Positions 8,874 through 18,051 of a stretch of 64,000 bases of DNA are shown in pieces (position 1 is the stretch's first letter; every line of letters begins with the position of its first letter). Position numbers and translations under genes: made by a program. The DNA is from Candidatus Melainabacteria bacterium. GTDB lineage: Bacteria; Cyanobacteriota; Vampirovibrionia; Gastranaerophilales; Gastranaerophilaceae. A model generated the notes under the pieces. It worked only from the letters and a program-made list of their open reading frames with translations, was not told where the DNA came from and made no database searches. The stretch spans positions 186,001 to 250,000 of the forward strand of contig QHMG01000005.1 in NCBI GenBank assembly GCA_003258725.1. Direction: 5' to 3'.

Positions 8874-8897
8874 TACGTACGTAAAAATACGTACGTT
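8874..8897. promoter_or_regulatory. Twin palindromic operator candidate
   Basis: TACGTACGTA (8874-8883) and TACGTACGTT (8888-8897) lie 14 bp apart centre to centre, between two divergent genes for small cysteine-containing proteins. Two self-complementary sites in a shared 80-bp control region are what a dimeric repressor would use. No regulator gene is adjacent. Confidence 0.5.
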
Positions 8898-8913
8898 ATA
8901 GAAAGGACAAAAT

Positions 8914-9198
8914 ATGAAAGAAAATGTTAAAGTGATAGAATTTCAAACAAATGGTACATGTTGTCAATTAATGCAAGTTGCAATTGATGAAAATAATGTT
9001 ATTCAAGATGCAAATTTTTTAGGTGGTTGTAACGGAAATTTGCAAGGTATAAAATCCTTGATTAAAGGGATGAAAATTAATGACGTAATCGAAAAACTTC
9101 AAGGTATTCAATGTGGAACAAAGGGAACTAGTTGTCCAGACCAATTGGCAAAAGGTTTAATTCGTTACAGAGATGAAGTTTTAGCTCAAAAAGTCTAA
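8914..9198 (+). CDS. TSCPD domain protein
   Basis: A 94-residue protein of the TSCPD family (TIGR03905-type). The family signature is visible as GTSCPDQLAKGL near the C-terminus, with further conserved cysteines in GTCCQL and GGCNGNLQGI. The domain also occurs in some ribonucleotide reductases and is thought to bind metal or act in redox, but stand-alone versions are uncharacterised. AAAGGA lies seven bases before the start. It is divergent from the C_GCAxxG_C_C gene, and both may be controlled by the palindromes between them. Confidence 0.82.
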   Translation: MKENVKVIEFQTNGTCCQLMQVAIDENNVIQDANFLGGCNGNLQGIKSLIKGMKINDVIEKLQGIQCGTKGTSCPDQLAKGLIRYRDEVLAQKV

Positions 9199-9213
9199 GT
9201 TTTATTTGTAAAT

Positions 9214-9246
9214 AAATGCGGGTTCTGAAAGAACCCGCATTTTTGC
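9214..9246. terminator. Bidirectional terminator
   Basis: Perfect 12-bp stem AAATGCGGGTTC / GAACCCGCATTT, loop TGAAA. T-rich sequence follows on the plus strand, for the TSCPD gene. It can also serve the AsmA-like gene that ends at 9271 on the minus strand. Confidence 0.85.
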
Positions 9247-9270
9247 TTTTTAACTATCTTATAATAAGAA

Positions 9271-12200
9271 TTATTCTTCTTTCGCTTCTTCATTAATTGA
9301 AGATTCGTCAATTTTTTCTTCTTGCTGTTGAATTTGTTCCATTTCTAGTTCTGTTTGAGCTTTTTGCGCTTCCTTTGCTTTTGCTTCTTTTTTTAAGATT
9401 TTATTCTTTATTTTTGTTGTTTTCTTTGCTTCATAAGTCTCTTGCGCTTGTGCTTCTTCAACTGTTGTTGTAATACTTTCAGGTTCTGGAAGCGTAGAAA
9501 CAAACGCTGAAGCTGAGTTGATTTGGTCTTGAAGCGCTAACCATTTGAAGGATTTTACTAATTTTAATGGTTTTGCGACGTCACCTTCTATTACAACTTG
9601 GAAGTTTGTTGCATTAAGGTTATCTGTTTTGTTTCCAAAAGCTGGAATTTTGTTCAATTCCGCCTGTGTAACAGGTTGTGTGAATAATGTAAACAATTTG
9701 GCTGATGCTACATTTAAGCCTGGAGTTATTTTCACCAAGTTTACAGGATTTACGTTTGCGATTGGTCCAAGCATATTTGAAAGCATTGATGCTAGTCGAC
9801 CACGAACCTTCATATCTGCTGTGTTTTTTAGCAAGTCGAAATCCCCTGAAATATAAAGTGTTAAAACATTACCATCAGTGGTTATCGGATTAATTGTTGT
9901 AATACCATTTTTGAAGTTTAGAGAACCTTTTAATTCTTTAAAGTGAGTCGTATCAACAGTTGTTAAGCCGTTAATAACACCGCCCAACGCAGTTTGAAAG
10001 AACTGTGAGTCTCTTATATTTTCAGCCATAATTAGGTTTTCAACCTTGCCGAATGGTCCAAATTGACCGTTGTGGATTGCAAATTTAACATTTCCTTTTA
10101 GTGATTTCATTTGTTTTTCGTAGCTTGTAGCACCACCGTCAATCGAGATATTGGTTGTAAATGACAATTTACCATTCAATGTATCCTTCATATTTGCAGT
10201 TGCCAATAACATCTTTTCTGTGTTGATATTTCCGCCATTTATGTCAATTTTTAGCAAGGAATTTAGCAAGTTCATTGAAATGTTGCCGTAAACATTCCCG
10301 CCAAAAGCGTGTGTATGAAGGTTATTTAGGTAAAAAATATTTTTATGAAGAGCTATTTTTGAATTTGTATTTTTTAATCTTATATTGCCAAATTTTATGT
10401 GTTTTAATGCAATAGAGCTATTTTTGAAGGTTACGGGAATATCCGCAGGTGTTTGAGAAGCGGATTTTACACTTGATTTAGCTGTTGATTTAGGTAAAAC
10501 ACGTGTTGTTGCCTTTGAGACCATCATTAACTTATCTACGTCTATGTGGTTTGAAGTTACTCTAAGGTTTGAAATTGTATTAATATCTTCTGGTGTTAGG
10601 TGTAAATTCAAGGCGGTTGAAACATCTGAACCGTTTAGGTTTAGATTAGTTGATGTAACAGTAAGGTTTTTACCTGAAAAATACAAATACAATTCGTCCA
10701 AAGTTGTTAGCAGGTCCTTTATGTATAAGTTTTTAATACCAAATTGCCCTCTAATTAGTGGTGATTGTGCGTCACCAAAGATGTAAAGGTAGTTTGAAGG
10801 TACTGTAAATCCAGAGTTTCTAAAGATATGGATTGAACCATTTAAAGTCTTTGGTATTGCAACTTTTATAACATTGATGAAGGGTTGTGATTTCAATCCT
10901 GTGATTGTTCCTGAAATTCCTAAGATTTCTTCAAGATGTTCTGTTGTATTACCTTTATCGTCAGTTTTTGTAGTTCTGTTAAACAAACCAGTCTGTTTTA
11001 TTTTTAGACGATTACCTTTAAAGTCGATTTTTGCTTGAAACAAGCCGTTTTTGCCCTTCATTTCTTTTAAATGAATTGGTGTAACATAATTAGCTGATGA
11101 TGTTAAAACTCTTAATACCATGTCTTGACGTTTCATATTACCATTTACGGTCAATGTCATTGGTAAAGAACCTTTTGCATCAATGTATCCGGTAAAATCG
11201 TCACCTGCAAACTGTCTTAAATCAACCGCATCTAGCAAACCTTTTGCATCAATATCAAAAATCGGTTCTTTTTTATTTGAGTCTATTGTACCTTTTACAG
11301 TTACGATAGAGCCTTTATTGATAAGTAATTCAGTTGGGTCAATTGTCATTTTTGAACCAAGTATTTGCACATTCAAATGGTTATCAAAAATAGTTGAATT
11401 TGATTTTAATAGGCTGATATTCAACCCTTTGTTCAAAATGTCAATTTTAGAGGTTGTTTTATTAACAAGCATATCAACTTCTGCATCGTTATTCGTAATT
11501 TTGAAAGTGTCGCTGTTTACAACCAAATTTGTAAGTCTTAATTTTAGTTTGCCAATAGCCTGTTTCAATTCACCTTTAATCGTTGTATCTAGTGATAAAA
11601 AGCCTGAATAGATATCAAGTTTGTCCTTCATGTATTGTGGTGCAAATGCGTGATACAAGCCCCTTACTGGAACATTATCCGCCAAAATTGCAACATCAAT
11701 ATGGGATTTTTCATCTATCTTACCGTCGAATTTCAACGGAGCTTTATTGATTAGGGTTGAGGAGTCTTTTATTTCTAAAATATTGTTATCAAACAAAAAG
11801 TTCAAATTTGTTTTTGTAAAGCCTAGACCGCTAAATTTGTTCGTTATAGCGCCATCTTTAACTATAATGCCACCATTGGAAATTAATTTTTTGAAGTTTG
11901 TTTTTATATTTGCATTTGCTTCAAAATAACCTTGTCCTTTCAGAGTATCAAGGCTGTTACGCACTTGAATTGAGTCTAAAAAGGCTTTTGTTACCATAAT
12001 TAGGTTTTGGAAATGGATTTTGTCTGAATTTACGTGCAGGTCAAGTTTTTTATTTTTGCCGTAATCAAGCATACCGTTTAATTGTAATTTTTCGTCTTTT
12101 GTTACTGAAATATCAGTATCTACAACGGCTTTTGTACCTTTGAATTTACCATGAAAGTAACATTCTGGCAGTTGATAGTGAGATAGTTTTAATGTTGTAT

Positions 12201-13056
12201 TATCAATGTTTACAAAGCCGTAAAATTTATACAATCCGTCGCTTTTTCGAATTTTTAATTTTGTTGCAATATTAGATTTTAAGTCATATTTTTGATACAT
12301 CAAAACAGGGTTAATAAAAGGTAATTCAATCTTTTCTGGTTGGTCGTCCTCTTCATCTAAAGAAGGTTCAAACTCTGGCAAGAAGGTGTTTATATTGATG
12401 TCCGCAACAATGTTCTTTTGTCCGTCGCTTGTTAATTCCGCAAGAGTCTTTACCTTTGCAGTTTCACCATTGAAATAGCCCAAATTCAACATGTCACCGC
12501 TAAATTGTAAGTTGTGTTTTGATTTTTCGTCGTTCACCAAAATTTTGTAATTTTTTAGTTTAATGTTTGGAACTTTAATTCTTATGTATTTTGCAATAAA
12601 AGGAGTTTCTTGTGGTTCTTTTGCCTTTTGAGTATCTTTTTGAGCTTGAAGCATTTCTTCAACAAGAGTCAAAATTTTGAACTGTTTGCCGTCAACAATT
12701 GTGAAATCCACGTAAGGTTTTTCAACTTCAGCGGTTGAAACCTTTACTGTCATTGCAAGCAAGCTAGGTAGGGCAATTCTAACTTTGGCTTTATCTGCAG
12801 AAAATAAAGTTTTTCCGTCTTCAAATTTTATGCTCAAATCTTCAGCTCTGACCCCAATTGAAAGAAGTGGTGTCACACTAATTTTTGCGTTTTTAAAGTC
12901 TACATTCAAAGGAATTTGAGCCTTAACAAGCTCTTGAACCATTGGTTTATAACTGTTCAAGTCAATTACGTTTGGTAGCACAAACAAAAATCCAATATAT
13001 AAAATAGCCAAAAAAGCTCCCAATATAGAGCCAGCTATAATTAACCCTTTTCTCAT
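9271..13056 (-). CDS. AsmA-like envelope protein
   Basis: A 1261-residue protein with one N-terminal membrane helix (about residues 5-29) and an AsmA-type N-terminal region (VLPNVIDLNSYKPMVQELV; ISVTPLLSIGVRAEDLSI). A long beta-rich body follows, with the AsmA C-terminal type of module near 985-1130 (NGQFGPFGKVENLIMAE; GDFDLLKNTADMKVRGRL). The last ~70 residues are a charged Lys/Glu/Ala/Gln coil. AsmA/YhdP/TamB-type proteins are anchored in the inner membrane, span the periplasm as a groove and help move phospholipid to the outer membrane; this role is inferred from the family. It supports a two-membrane cell. It stands as a single gene with terminators on both sides. Confidence 0.85.
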   Translation of the reverse strand: MRKGLIIAGSILGAFLAILYIGFLFVLPNVIDLNSYKPMVQELVKAQIPLNVDFKNAKISVTPLLSIGVRAEDLSIKFEDGKTLFSADKAKVRIALPSLLAMTVKVSTAEVEKPYVDFTIVDGKQFKILTLVEEMLQAQKDTQKAKEPQETPFIAKYIRIKVPNIKLKNYKILVNDEKSKHNLQFSGDMLNLGYFNGETAKVKTLAELTSDGQKNIVADININTFLPEFEPSLDEEDDQPEKIELPFINPVLMYQKYDLKSNIATKLKIRKSDGLYKFYGFVNIDNTTLKLSHYQLPECYFHGKFKGTKAVVDTDISVTKDEKLQLNGMLDYGKNKKLDLHVNSDKIHFQNLIMVTKAFLDSIQVRNSLDTLKGQGYFEANANIKTNFKKLISNGGIIVKDGAITNKFSGLGFTKTNLNFLFDNNILEIKDSSTLINKAPLKFDGKIDEKSHIDVAILADNVPVRGLYHAFAPQYMKDKLDIYSGFLSLDTTIKGELKQAIGKLKLRLTNLVVNSDTFKITNNDAEVDMLVNKTTSKIDILNKGLNISLLKSNSTIFDNHLNVQILGSKMTIDPTELLINKGSIVTVKGTIDSNKKEPIFDIDAKGLLDAVDLRQFAGDDFTGYIDAKGSLPMTLTVNGNMKRQDMVLRVLTSSANYVTPIHLKEMKGKNGLFQAKIDFKGNRLKIKQTGLFNRTTKTDDKGNTTEHLEEILGISGTITGLKSQPFINVIKVAIPKTLNGSIHIFRNSGFTVPSNYLYIFGDAQSPLIRGQFGIKNLYIKDLLTTLDELYLYFSGKNLTVTSTNLNLNGSDVSTALNLHLTPEDINTISNLRVTSNHIDVDKLMMVSKATTRVLPKSTAKSSVKSASQTPADIPVTFKNSSIALKHIKFGNIRLKNTNSKIALHKNIFYLNNLHTHAFGGNVYGNISMNLLNSLLKIDINGGNINTEKMLLATANMKDTLNGKLSFTTNISIDGGATSYEKQMKSLKGNVKFAIHNGQFGPFGKVENLIMAENIRDSQFFQTALGGVINGLTTVDTTHFKELKGSLNFKNGITTINPITTDGNVLTLYISGDFDLLKNTADMKVRGRLASMLSNMLGPIANVNPVNLVKITPGLNVASAKLFTLFTQPVTQAELNKIPAFGNKTDNLNATNFQVVIEGDVAKPLKLVKSFKWLALQDQINSASAFVSTLPEPESITTTVEEAQAQETYEAKKTTKIKNKILKKEAKAKEAQKAQTELEMEQIQQQEEKIDESSINEEAKEE

Positions 13057-13108
13057 TTCAAAAAATCCTTTCGTCTAGTGTATTTTAATTATACCTTAAA
13101 CATAGGGT

Positions 13109-13149
13109 GACGCCGTTACAAAGTGTACTTTTGTAACGGCGTCTTTTTT
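13109..13149 (+). terminator. Strong hairpin oriented against its neighbours
   Basis: A perfect 14-bp stem GACGCCGTTACAAA / TTTGTAACGGCGTC is followed by T6 on the plus strand. Both flanking genes are on the minus strand and no T run follows on that strand. It may still end the minus transcript of the 13191 gene by its stability, or block readthrough from the other direction. Confidence 0.6.
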
Positions 13150-13190
13150 CTTCGTCTTCTATGTGGGTTTAATTACTTCTTCTTATTTTT

Positions 13191-13754
13191 TTATGAAATG
13201 CCCAATGCCATTTTGTTAAGCATTGCCATCATATCTTGTCCAGCAAAAGCTGTGTTTTTTGCTCTCTCTACATCATCGTAGGTTATTTTTATGTCTTGTA
13301 AATCTGCTTTTAAGTTTTCAGGTTTTTCATCAATTTTTTTATCTGTTATAGCACCAACCTTGTTCCTTTGATTTGGTTCTGCAACTGCTTTAACTGATTG
13401 TTCTAATTTTTCAATAGAAACCTTTGCACTATCTGTTTTTGAAAGCGTAATGCCTAATTTTTCTGCTAAATCTTCCATTTTTTTGCCCAAGTCTTCTGAT
13501 TTTTTCTTCATAGATTGTATTTGAATGTCAGTTTTGCCTTGAACTTTTTCGCCGTTGTTGTTTTGTTTAGCTTTTTGAGCCTGTGCTATTAATGCTTGAG
13601 CTTCGGCTTCGTTTTTAACCGTATTAGGATCAATGCCTAATTCTTTTAACTTACGAATTGTTTCTTCGCTTAATGTACCCATTTGAACAGCGTTTACAGA
13701 ATGAACTGCGCTTGTTTGATACATATTTACTGATGAAATAGCATTTACTTCCAT
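13191..13754 (-). CDS. Unrecognised 187-residue protein
   Basis: I do not recognise this family. It has a hydroxyl-rich N-terminus without a signal peptide (MEVNAISSVNMYQTSAVHSV), then LSEETIRKLKELGIDPNTVKNEAEAQALI, which looks like a short helical domain. A Lys/Gln-rich predicted coiled coil follows at about 60-120, and the C-terminus ends NTAFAGQDMMAMLNKMALGIS. The ATG has no clear Shine-Dalgarno. It stands alone between hairpins. The frame is well used (K/E/A-rich, no shadow-frame features), so it is probably real. Confidence 0.6.
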   Translation of the reverse strand: MEVNAISSVNMYQTSAVHSVNAVQMGTLSEETIRKLKELGIDPNTVKNEAEAQALIAQAQKAKQNNNGEKVQGKTDIQIQSMKKKSEDLGKKMEDLAEKLGITLSKTDSAKVSIEKLEQSVKAVAEPNQRNKVGAITDKKIDEKPENLKADLQDIKITYDDVERAKNTAFAGQDMMAMLNKMALGIS

Positions 13755-13842
13755 AACGACACACTTTCTTTTTCACACAAGTATGTATTCGGAAGTTTCA
13801 TGGGCAAACTTTAGAATTTGTAAACAAAGCGTTACAAAAATT

Positions 13843-13876
13843 AAAAAGAGGCGCAGTTTCGATAGAAACTGCGCCT
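13843..13876 (-). terminator. Terminator of rmuC
   Basis: 12-bp stem AGGCGCAGTTTC / GAAACTGCGCCT with a four-base loop, followed on the minus strand by CTTTTT. It sits 19 bp after the rmuC stop. Confidence 0.85.
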
Positions 13877-13894
13877 TACTTTATTTTAAATTTA

Positions 13895-14977
13895 TTATTC
13901 TTCGTCTCTGTTTTCAGGTTCTGGAAGTGGCTTGTTAATTTTTGCCCCAAGTTCGGTCATTTTTTCCGCATTTACAATAATGCTATCACGTCCGTCAAGT
14001 TGTTTTAAACCTGTATCAATCTTTTCTCGTGCTTGACGAATGTTTTTAACCATATCCGAAAATTTATCCAACATTTTTGTTGCAAGACGTGAAATCTCTT
14101 GTGCATTTTCATTTTGTCTGTTTACAACTAAAAATGCGTTGATAATCTTCAAACTTGCTAAAAGTGTTGACGGAGAAACTGGCATGATGTGATTTTTCCA
14201 CGCTAAATCCCATAAATAATTATCATCGCAGAACATTAAGGAATAACAGCTTTCAATTGGAATGAACATCAAAATATATTCTGGTGAAAGACTTTCGTCG
14301 CTTGGCTTGTAATCACGTTTTGTTAAGCCTGCAATGTGAGATTTTGTTGAATCCTTAAATTCCTTCAAGTGTTGAAGTTTTTCTTCTTCGCTTTCTGCTT
14401 GTAAATATGCTGAAAAAGAAGCAAGTGATGTTTTTGCGTCAATCATTACGCATTTGTTTTCTGGTAATTTTACAATTGCATCAGGGCGACCTTCAACGGT
14501 ATCAGCCTTTTGAATAAAATATTCATCATCTTTTCTTAAACCAGAGGCTTCTAGGACATGTTCTAAGACGATTTCACCCCATTGACCTTGTGTTCTGTTA
14601 TCCGATTTCATAATTTGTGTCAAATTGCTTGTATCTTGCGCAATTTTTGAACCAGCTTCAATGAATTGGCGAATGTTTTGGTCGAACTTTATAAAGTTTT
14701 CATCTTCATTTTTAAATTTTTCGTTTGTTCGTTTTTCAAAATCCTCAATCTTTTCTTTAAATTTTGAGAAAAAGTCGTCTAATTTCTCTTTATTTGTATT
14801 AGAAAATTTCGCTGAACTTTCTTCAAAAATTTTGTTTGCAGTGTTTTCAAAATATAACTCCATTTGTTTCATAAGTGCATCTGTAGAATTTTTTCCCTTG
14901 CTATTTACAACTGTAAAAATTACTGCAACAAGGATTGCACCTGTCAAAAATCCAGCCAAAAATAAAATAATATCCAT
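13895..14977 (-). CDS. rmuC: DNA recombination protein RmuC
   Basis: RmuC-family protein of 360 residues. An N-terminal membrane anchor (3-24) is followed by a coiled coil (about 30-125) and the PD-(D/E)xK-like nuclease core with GQWGEIVLEHVLEASGL, EGRPDAIVKLP, CVMIDAKTSLASF (the DAK motif is the catalytic Lys), YILMFIPIE and the LASLKIINAFLV segment. The family limits inversions and affects recombination at short repeats; the biochemical role is still partly inferred. It is a single gene, divergent from rimO. Confidence 0.9.
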   Translation of the reverse strand: MDIILFLAGFLTGAILVAVIFTVVNSKGKNSTDALMKQMELYFENTANKIFEESSAKFSNTNKEKLDDFFSKFKEKIEDFEKRTNEKFKNEDENFIKFDQNIRQFIEAGSKIAQDTSNLTQIMKSDNRTQGQWGEIVLEHVLEASGLRKDDEYFIQKADTVEGRPDAIVKLPENKCVMIDAKTSLASFSAYLQAESEEEKLQHLKEFKDSTKSHIAGLTKRDYKPSDESLSPEYILMFIPIESCYSLMFCDDNYLWDLAWKNHIMPVSPSTLLASLKIINAFLVVNRQNENAQEISRLATKMLDKFSDMVKNIRQAREKIDTGLKQLDGRDSIIVNAEKMTELGAKINKPLPEPENRDEE

Positions 14978-15073
14978 ACATATCTCCTTTCTTTGATTAT
15001 AGCATAAACTATCGTACCGACAAATGAGGTCGTATTGATTTTCTATGCTAAAATAGTTAAAAAAGAGGTAAAT

Positions 15074-16378
15074 ATGACAAAAATCGCATTAGTAAATCAT
15101 GGTTGTGCAAAAAACTTGGTAGATTCTGAGTTGATGTTAGGTATTTTGGCTGAAAAAGGCTACGAAATTACGCTTGACGATTCAGAGGCAGAGGTGTGCA
15201 TTGTAAATACTTGCTCATTCATTCATGATGCAGAAAAAGAATCGGTTGATTCTATTTTGAAATTGGTTAATGAAGGCAAAAAGGTTATCGTTACAGGCTG
15301 TTTGCCACAAAAACATAAAGAAGAATTAAAAGATGCAATTCCAGAAGTTGTTGCAATGCTAGGCACAACTGATTTTACAGAAATTGCAGAAACAGTAGAT
15401 AAATTATTAAAAGGTGATGAATACGTTTCAAATGTATCTGAAATACCTTCATATTGCTATCCAGAGCAAGTCGAACGTCAACAAATTACCGTAGGTGCAA
15501 GCTCTTACATCAAAATTGCAGACGGTTGCAACTATAATTGCGGATATTGCATTATTCCAAAATTACGTGGAAAATGTCACTCTAGAAAAATTGAAGATGT
15601 CTTAAATGAAGCTAAAAAACTTGCTGATAAAGGCGTTACAGAAATTGTTTTAATTGCACAAGATACAACAAGCTACGGTGTTGATTTGTACGGCAAGCCA
15701 ACTTTACCAAAATTGTTAGAGGAATTAAATAAAATTGACGGAATTGCTTGGATTAGAATTATGTATGCTTATCCAACATTTGTAAATGATGAATTGTTAG
15801 ATGCAATTGCTCGCTTAGACAAGGTTGTTAAATATATTGATTTACCGCTTCAACATTCAAATTTAGAGGTTTTAAAATCTATGTGCAGACCTGTTGAAGA
15901 TTATAGAAAACTTGTTAAAAATATTCGTTCAAAAGTGAAGGGAATTGCAATTAGAACAGCCTTTATCGTTGGTTATCCTGGAGAAACTGAAGAACAATTT
16001 GAAGATTTATACAAATTTGTTGAAGATATGAAATTTGATAAAATGGGCGTATTTGAATATTCTCGAGAAAAGGGAACAATTTCTTATGCGATGAAAAATC
16101 AAATTCCAGCAAAAGTAAAACATGCAAGATTTAAAAAGTTAATGGAGCTTCAACAACGAATTTCAGCTGAAAATAACGCTAAATTTGTTGGTAAAACCTT
16201 ACCTTGTATAATTGAAGGCTTTACAGATGATGGTTTCGTAATGGCTCGTACACAATATGATGCCCCTGAAATTGACGGTATGGTTTATATTAAAACTGAT
16301 AAACAAGTCGTTCCTGCAGATATTGAAGATGTTAAAATAACTTCTTCTTCTGAATACGATTTGTACGGTGAAATTTAG
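15074..16378 (+). CDS. rimO: Ribosomal protein S12 methylthiotransferase
   Basis: A radical-SAM enzyme that adds a methylthio group to a conserved Asp of ribosomal protein S12. The N-terminal MTTase domain carries three cluster cysteines (NHGCAKN, VNTCSF, VTGCLPQ). The radical-SAM motif is C152-NYN-C156-GY-C159. A TRAM domain occupies the last ~70 residues (KTLPCIIEGFTDDGF). The open frame extends to 15035, but ATG 15074 has AAAGAGG five bases upstream and begins with MTKIALVNHGCAKN, as in other RimO proteins. The target S12 is encoded in this window (rpsL) and keeps the KDLPG site. Confidence 0.93.
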   Translation: MTKIALVNHGCAKNLVDSELMLGILAEKGYEITLDDSEAEVCIVNTCSFIHDAEKESVDSILKLVNEGKKVIVTGCLPQKHKEELKDAIPEVVAMLGTTDFTEIAETVDKLLKGDEYVSNVSEIPSYCYPEQVERQQITVGASSYIKIADGCNYNCGYCIIPKLRGKCHSRKIEDVLNEAKKLADKGVTEIVLIAQDTTSYGVDLYGKPTLPKLLEELNKIDGIAWIRIMYAYPTFVNDELLDAIARLDKVVKYIDLPLQHSNLEVLKSMCRPVEDYRKLVKNIRSKVKGIAIRTAFIVGYPGETEEQFEDLYKFVEDMKFDKMGVFEYSREKGTISYAMKNQIPAKVKHARFKKLMELQQRISAENNAKFVGKTLPCIIEGFTDDGFVMARTQYDAPEIDGMVYIKTDKQVVPADIEDVKITSSSEYDLYGEI

Positions 16379-16416
16379 TAGATAAAATCTTTAAAATGGC
16401 TTAAATTCATGCTTTT

Positions 16417-16453
16417 AAGGCGATTGTAACAGAAATGTTACAATCGCCTTTTG
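16417..16453 (+). terminator. Terminator of rimO
   Basis: Perfect 14-bp stem AAGGCGATTGTAAC / GTTACAATCGCCTT, loop AGAAAT, followed by TTG. Confidence 0.85.
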
Positions 16454-16578
16454 CCTATAAAATAAGCCTTTCAAGCTCAGTATTAATCATGCTTTGCGAG
16501 AAAAAGTCAATTTTTTTTGAAATAAAAACTTTATATAAGTACGAGAGATTATTTTACGCTGAGAGGATTAAAATAGAA

Positions 16579-17565
16579 ATGACAGGAGCTATTTCGACAA
16601 ATTATTATAACAACCCGTTTGCATTTATGGGGGCGCAATATTCAATAAATCCACTTTCAAGTTTGAATATGGCAAATATGACAAGTTCCTTGTTTGGACT
16701 TGCCTCTGGTAATTACAATTTGAATAATTGGGCTTTAGGTAACTTGAGCAATGTTCCGAACTGGAATGCAGATTTGATGATGCCTCAATGGATGCAAAAT
16801 CTTCAAAATGCTCAATATGGTTTTCAACAATATAATTTTAATGGTTTGGGAGCTTATACAATGCCACAATTTGCAACAGGCACTCAAGCTACAGGAACTC
16901 AAACCGGCACTACTGCAACAGGTTCAACAACCGGTACTGGGGCAACAGGGGCACAACAAACAGTTACAAACCCTTATGCTCAAGCAACACAAACAAACGA
17001 AACAACAATGAAGTTGAATATGTATGGTATTTCTACAACAGGCGATTCCGCAAAAGATGCTAAAGCCCTAAAAAATGCCGAAGCTAAGGAAGCAAAAACA
17101 AAAGAACAAGCAGCCGCAATTGCAGAAAAACTTTATGACGCAATGAAGGGCGCAGGTACTAAAAATGACCAATTAAGACAGGCTCTTGGTCAATTGAACA
17201 ATGAAAACATTCTATATGTTCTAGAAGAATGGAATACAAACTATTCTGGAAATATGGACGGTGAGTCTTTAATTCAATCAATTCAAGATGAATATCATAG
17301 CGGATTTTTCTCAAATGAACAAAAGAATGTAGAAAAAATTCTATGTGATGCATTGTTTAACAAAGCAAAATCTTTAGGTATGAGTGGTGAAGCTCACTCA
17401 TTCAGGGCAAAAATTAACGCAGAACATGGCAACTCTTGGTGGTTAGGTGGTTCAAGTGATAAATCAATTCAAACATCAGTTGACACCATAATTTCTCAAA
17501 TATCTCAAAAAGATGTTCAAAACAGACAAGCCGCATACAACAGGGCAGTTTCTAAGAACAAATAA
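16579..17565 (+). CDS. Modular protein with C-terminal KGAGT domain (paralogue 1)
   Basis: A 328-residue protein of a family I do not recognise. The N-terminal ~110 residues are Asn/Met/Leu-rich and resemble the middle module of the next two genes only in composition. Residues ~115-150 are a Thr/Gly/Ala/Gln linker. The C-terminal domain (~175-320) begins AEKLYDAMKGAGTKNDQL, contains EYHSGFF and ends with NAEHGNSWW; it is about 85 percent identical by eye to that of the 18052 gene. The KGxGT turn plus four helices looks like an annexin repeat (inference). The frame extends to 16435 inside a terminator, but ATG 16579 has GAGAGGA upstream. No signal peptide is seen. Confidence 0.7.
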   Translation: MTGAISTNYYNNPFAFMGAQYSINPLSSLNMANMTSSLFGLASGNYNLNNWALGNLSNVPNWNADLMMPQWMQNLQNAQYGFQQYNFNGLGAYTMPQFATGTQATGTQTGTTATGSTTGTGATGAQQTVTNPYAQATQTNETTMKLNMYGISTTGDSAKDAKALKNAEAKEAKTKEQAAAIAEKLYDAMKGAGTKNDQLRQALGQLNNENILYVLEEWNTNYSGNMDGESLIQSIQDEYHSGFFSNEQKNVEKILCDALFNKAKSLGMSGEAHSFRAKINAEHGNSWWLGGSSDKSIQTSVDTIISQISQKDVQNRQAAYNRAVSKNK

Positions 17566-17582
17566 TTAACAAAACATATTAA

Positions 17583-17621
17583 AAAAGCGGGCGGTTGCTT
17601 GAAAAGCAACCGCCCGCTTTT
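17583..17621. terminator. Bidirectional terminator
   Basis: A 17-bp perfect stem AAAAGCGGGCGGTTGCT / AGCAACCGCCCGCTTTT with A run before and T run after. It lies between convergent genes 16579 (+) and 17632 (-). Confidence 0.92.
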
Positions 17622-17631
17622 TGGTAAATTT

Positions 17632-17850
17632 TTAAGTTCGTCTTGTTGTTGTGTTTTCAAAAATACTTCTTGCATTACTCATTGCAAGAGTTTTAAGTGA
17701 GCACATACCGTTATTTCTATCAACGACGCCTAGACTTGCAAGTCTTGAAAGTAGTAATTCATTCAAATCTTGAGGATTTATAAAAAGTGCGCAATCAGGT
17801 GAACATTCGTCGTGATTGAATGGGCATCGTTTAAATTTTTTATCATTCAT
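17632..17850 (-). CDS. Small cysteine-motif protein
   Basis: 72 residues, starting MNDKKFKRCPFNHDEC. The cysteines CPFNHDECSPDC and a later MCSLK could bind one metal ion. I do not recognise a named family; similar short CP-x5-CxxxC proteins exist in phage and host genomes. ATG 17850 with AGGAG eight bases upstream is preferred over the longer frame to 17907. Its promoter and ribosome-binding region are duplicated at 19291-19333, where the coding body is absent. Confidence 0.6.
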   Translation of the reverse strand: MNDKKFKRCPFNHDECSPDCALFINPQDLNELLLSRLASLGVVDRNNGMCSLKTLAMSNARSIFENTTTRRT

Positions 17851-17890
17851 ATAAGGTACTCCTTTTTCTGTTAAAATATTGTAGAATACA
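17848..17890. repeat. Duplicated 5' region, copy A
   Basis: The start and promoter region of the 17632 gene (CATATAAGGTACTCCTTTTT, then TAAAATAT) recurs at 19291-19333 with a few differences. Each copy is followed by the ATGCATG site pair and then one member of the paralogous exoprotein-like family. Confidence 0.7.
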
Positions 17891-17953
17891 GATACATGAT
17901 AATACATTTTTATCTAAAAAGAAAAATGTAAAGTTTTGTGAAAACTCCCTAAG

Positions 17954-17994
17954 ATGCATGCAATTTCTAGCATTGACTTGTTTTTACATGCATG
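17954..17994. promoter_or_regulatory. ATGCATG site pair, 33 bp apart (copy A)
   Basis: ATGCATGCAATTTCT at 17954 and TTTTTACATGCATG ending at 17994. The start-to-start distance of the two palindromic cores (17954 and 17987) is 33 bp, about three helical turns. The same arrangement lies at 19386-19426 before the next paralogue. It is a candidate operator for the 18052 gene. Confidence 0.55.
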
Positions 17995-18051
17995 AAGGTG
18001 AAGGACTACTTCTGCGTACTTACGTGTGTAAGTATAGATTGGAGGCATAAC

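Noticed and set aside
16435..16578. Longer start of the first KGAGT protein
   Set aside because: It starts inside the rimO terminator hairpin and lacks a ribosome-binding site.
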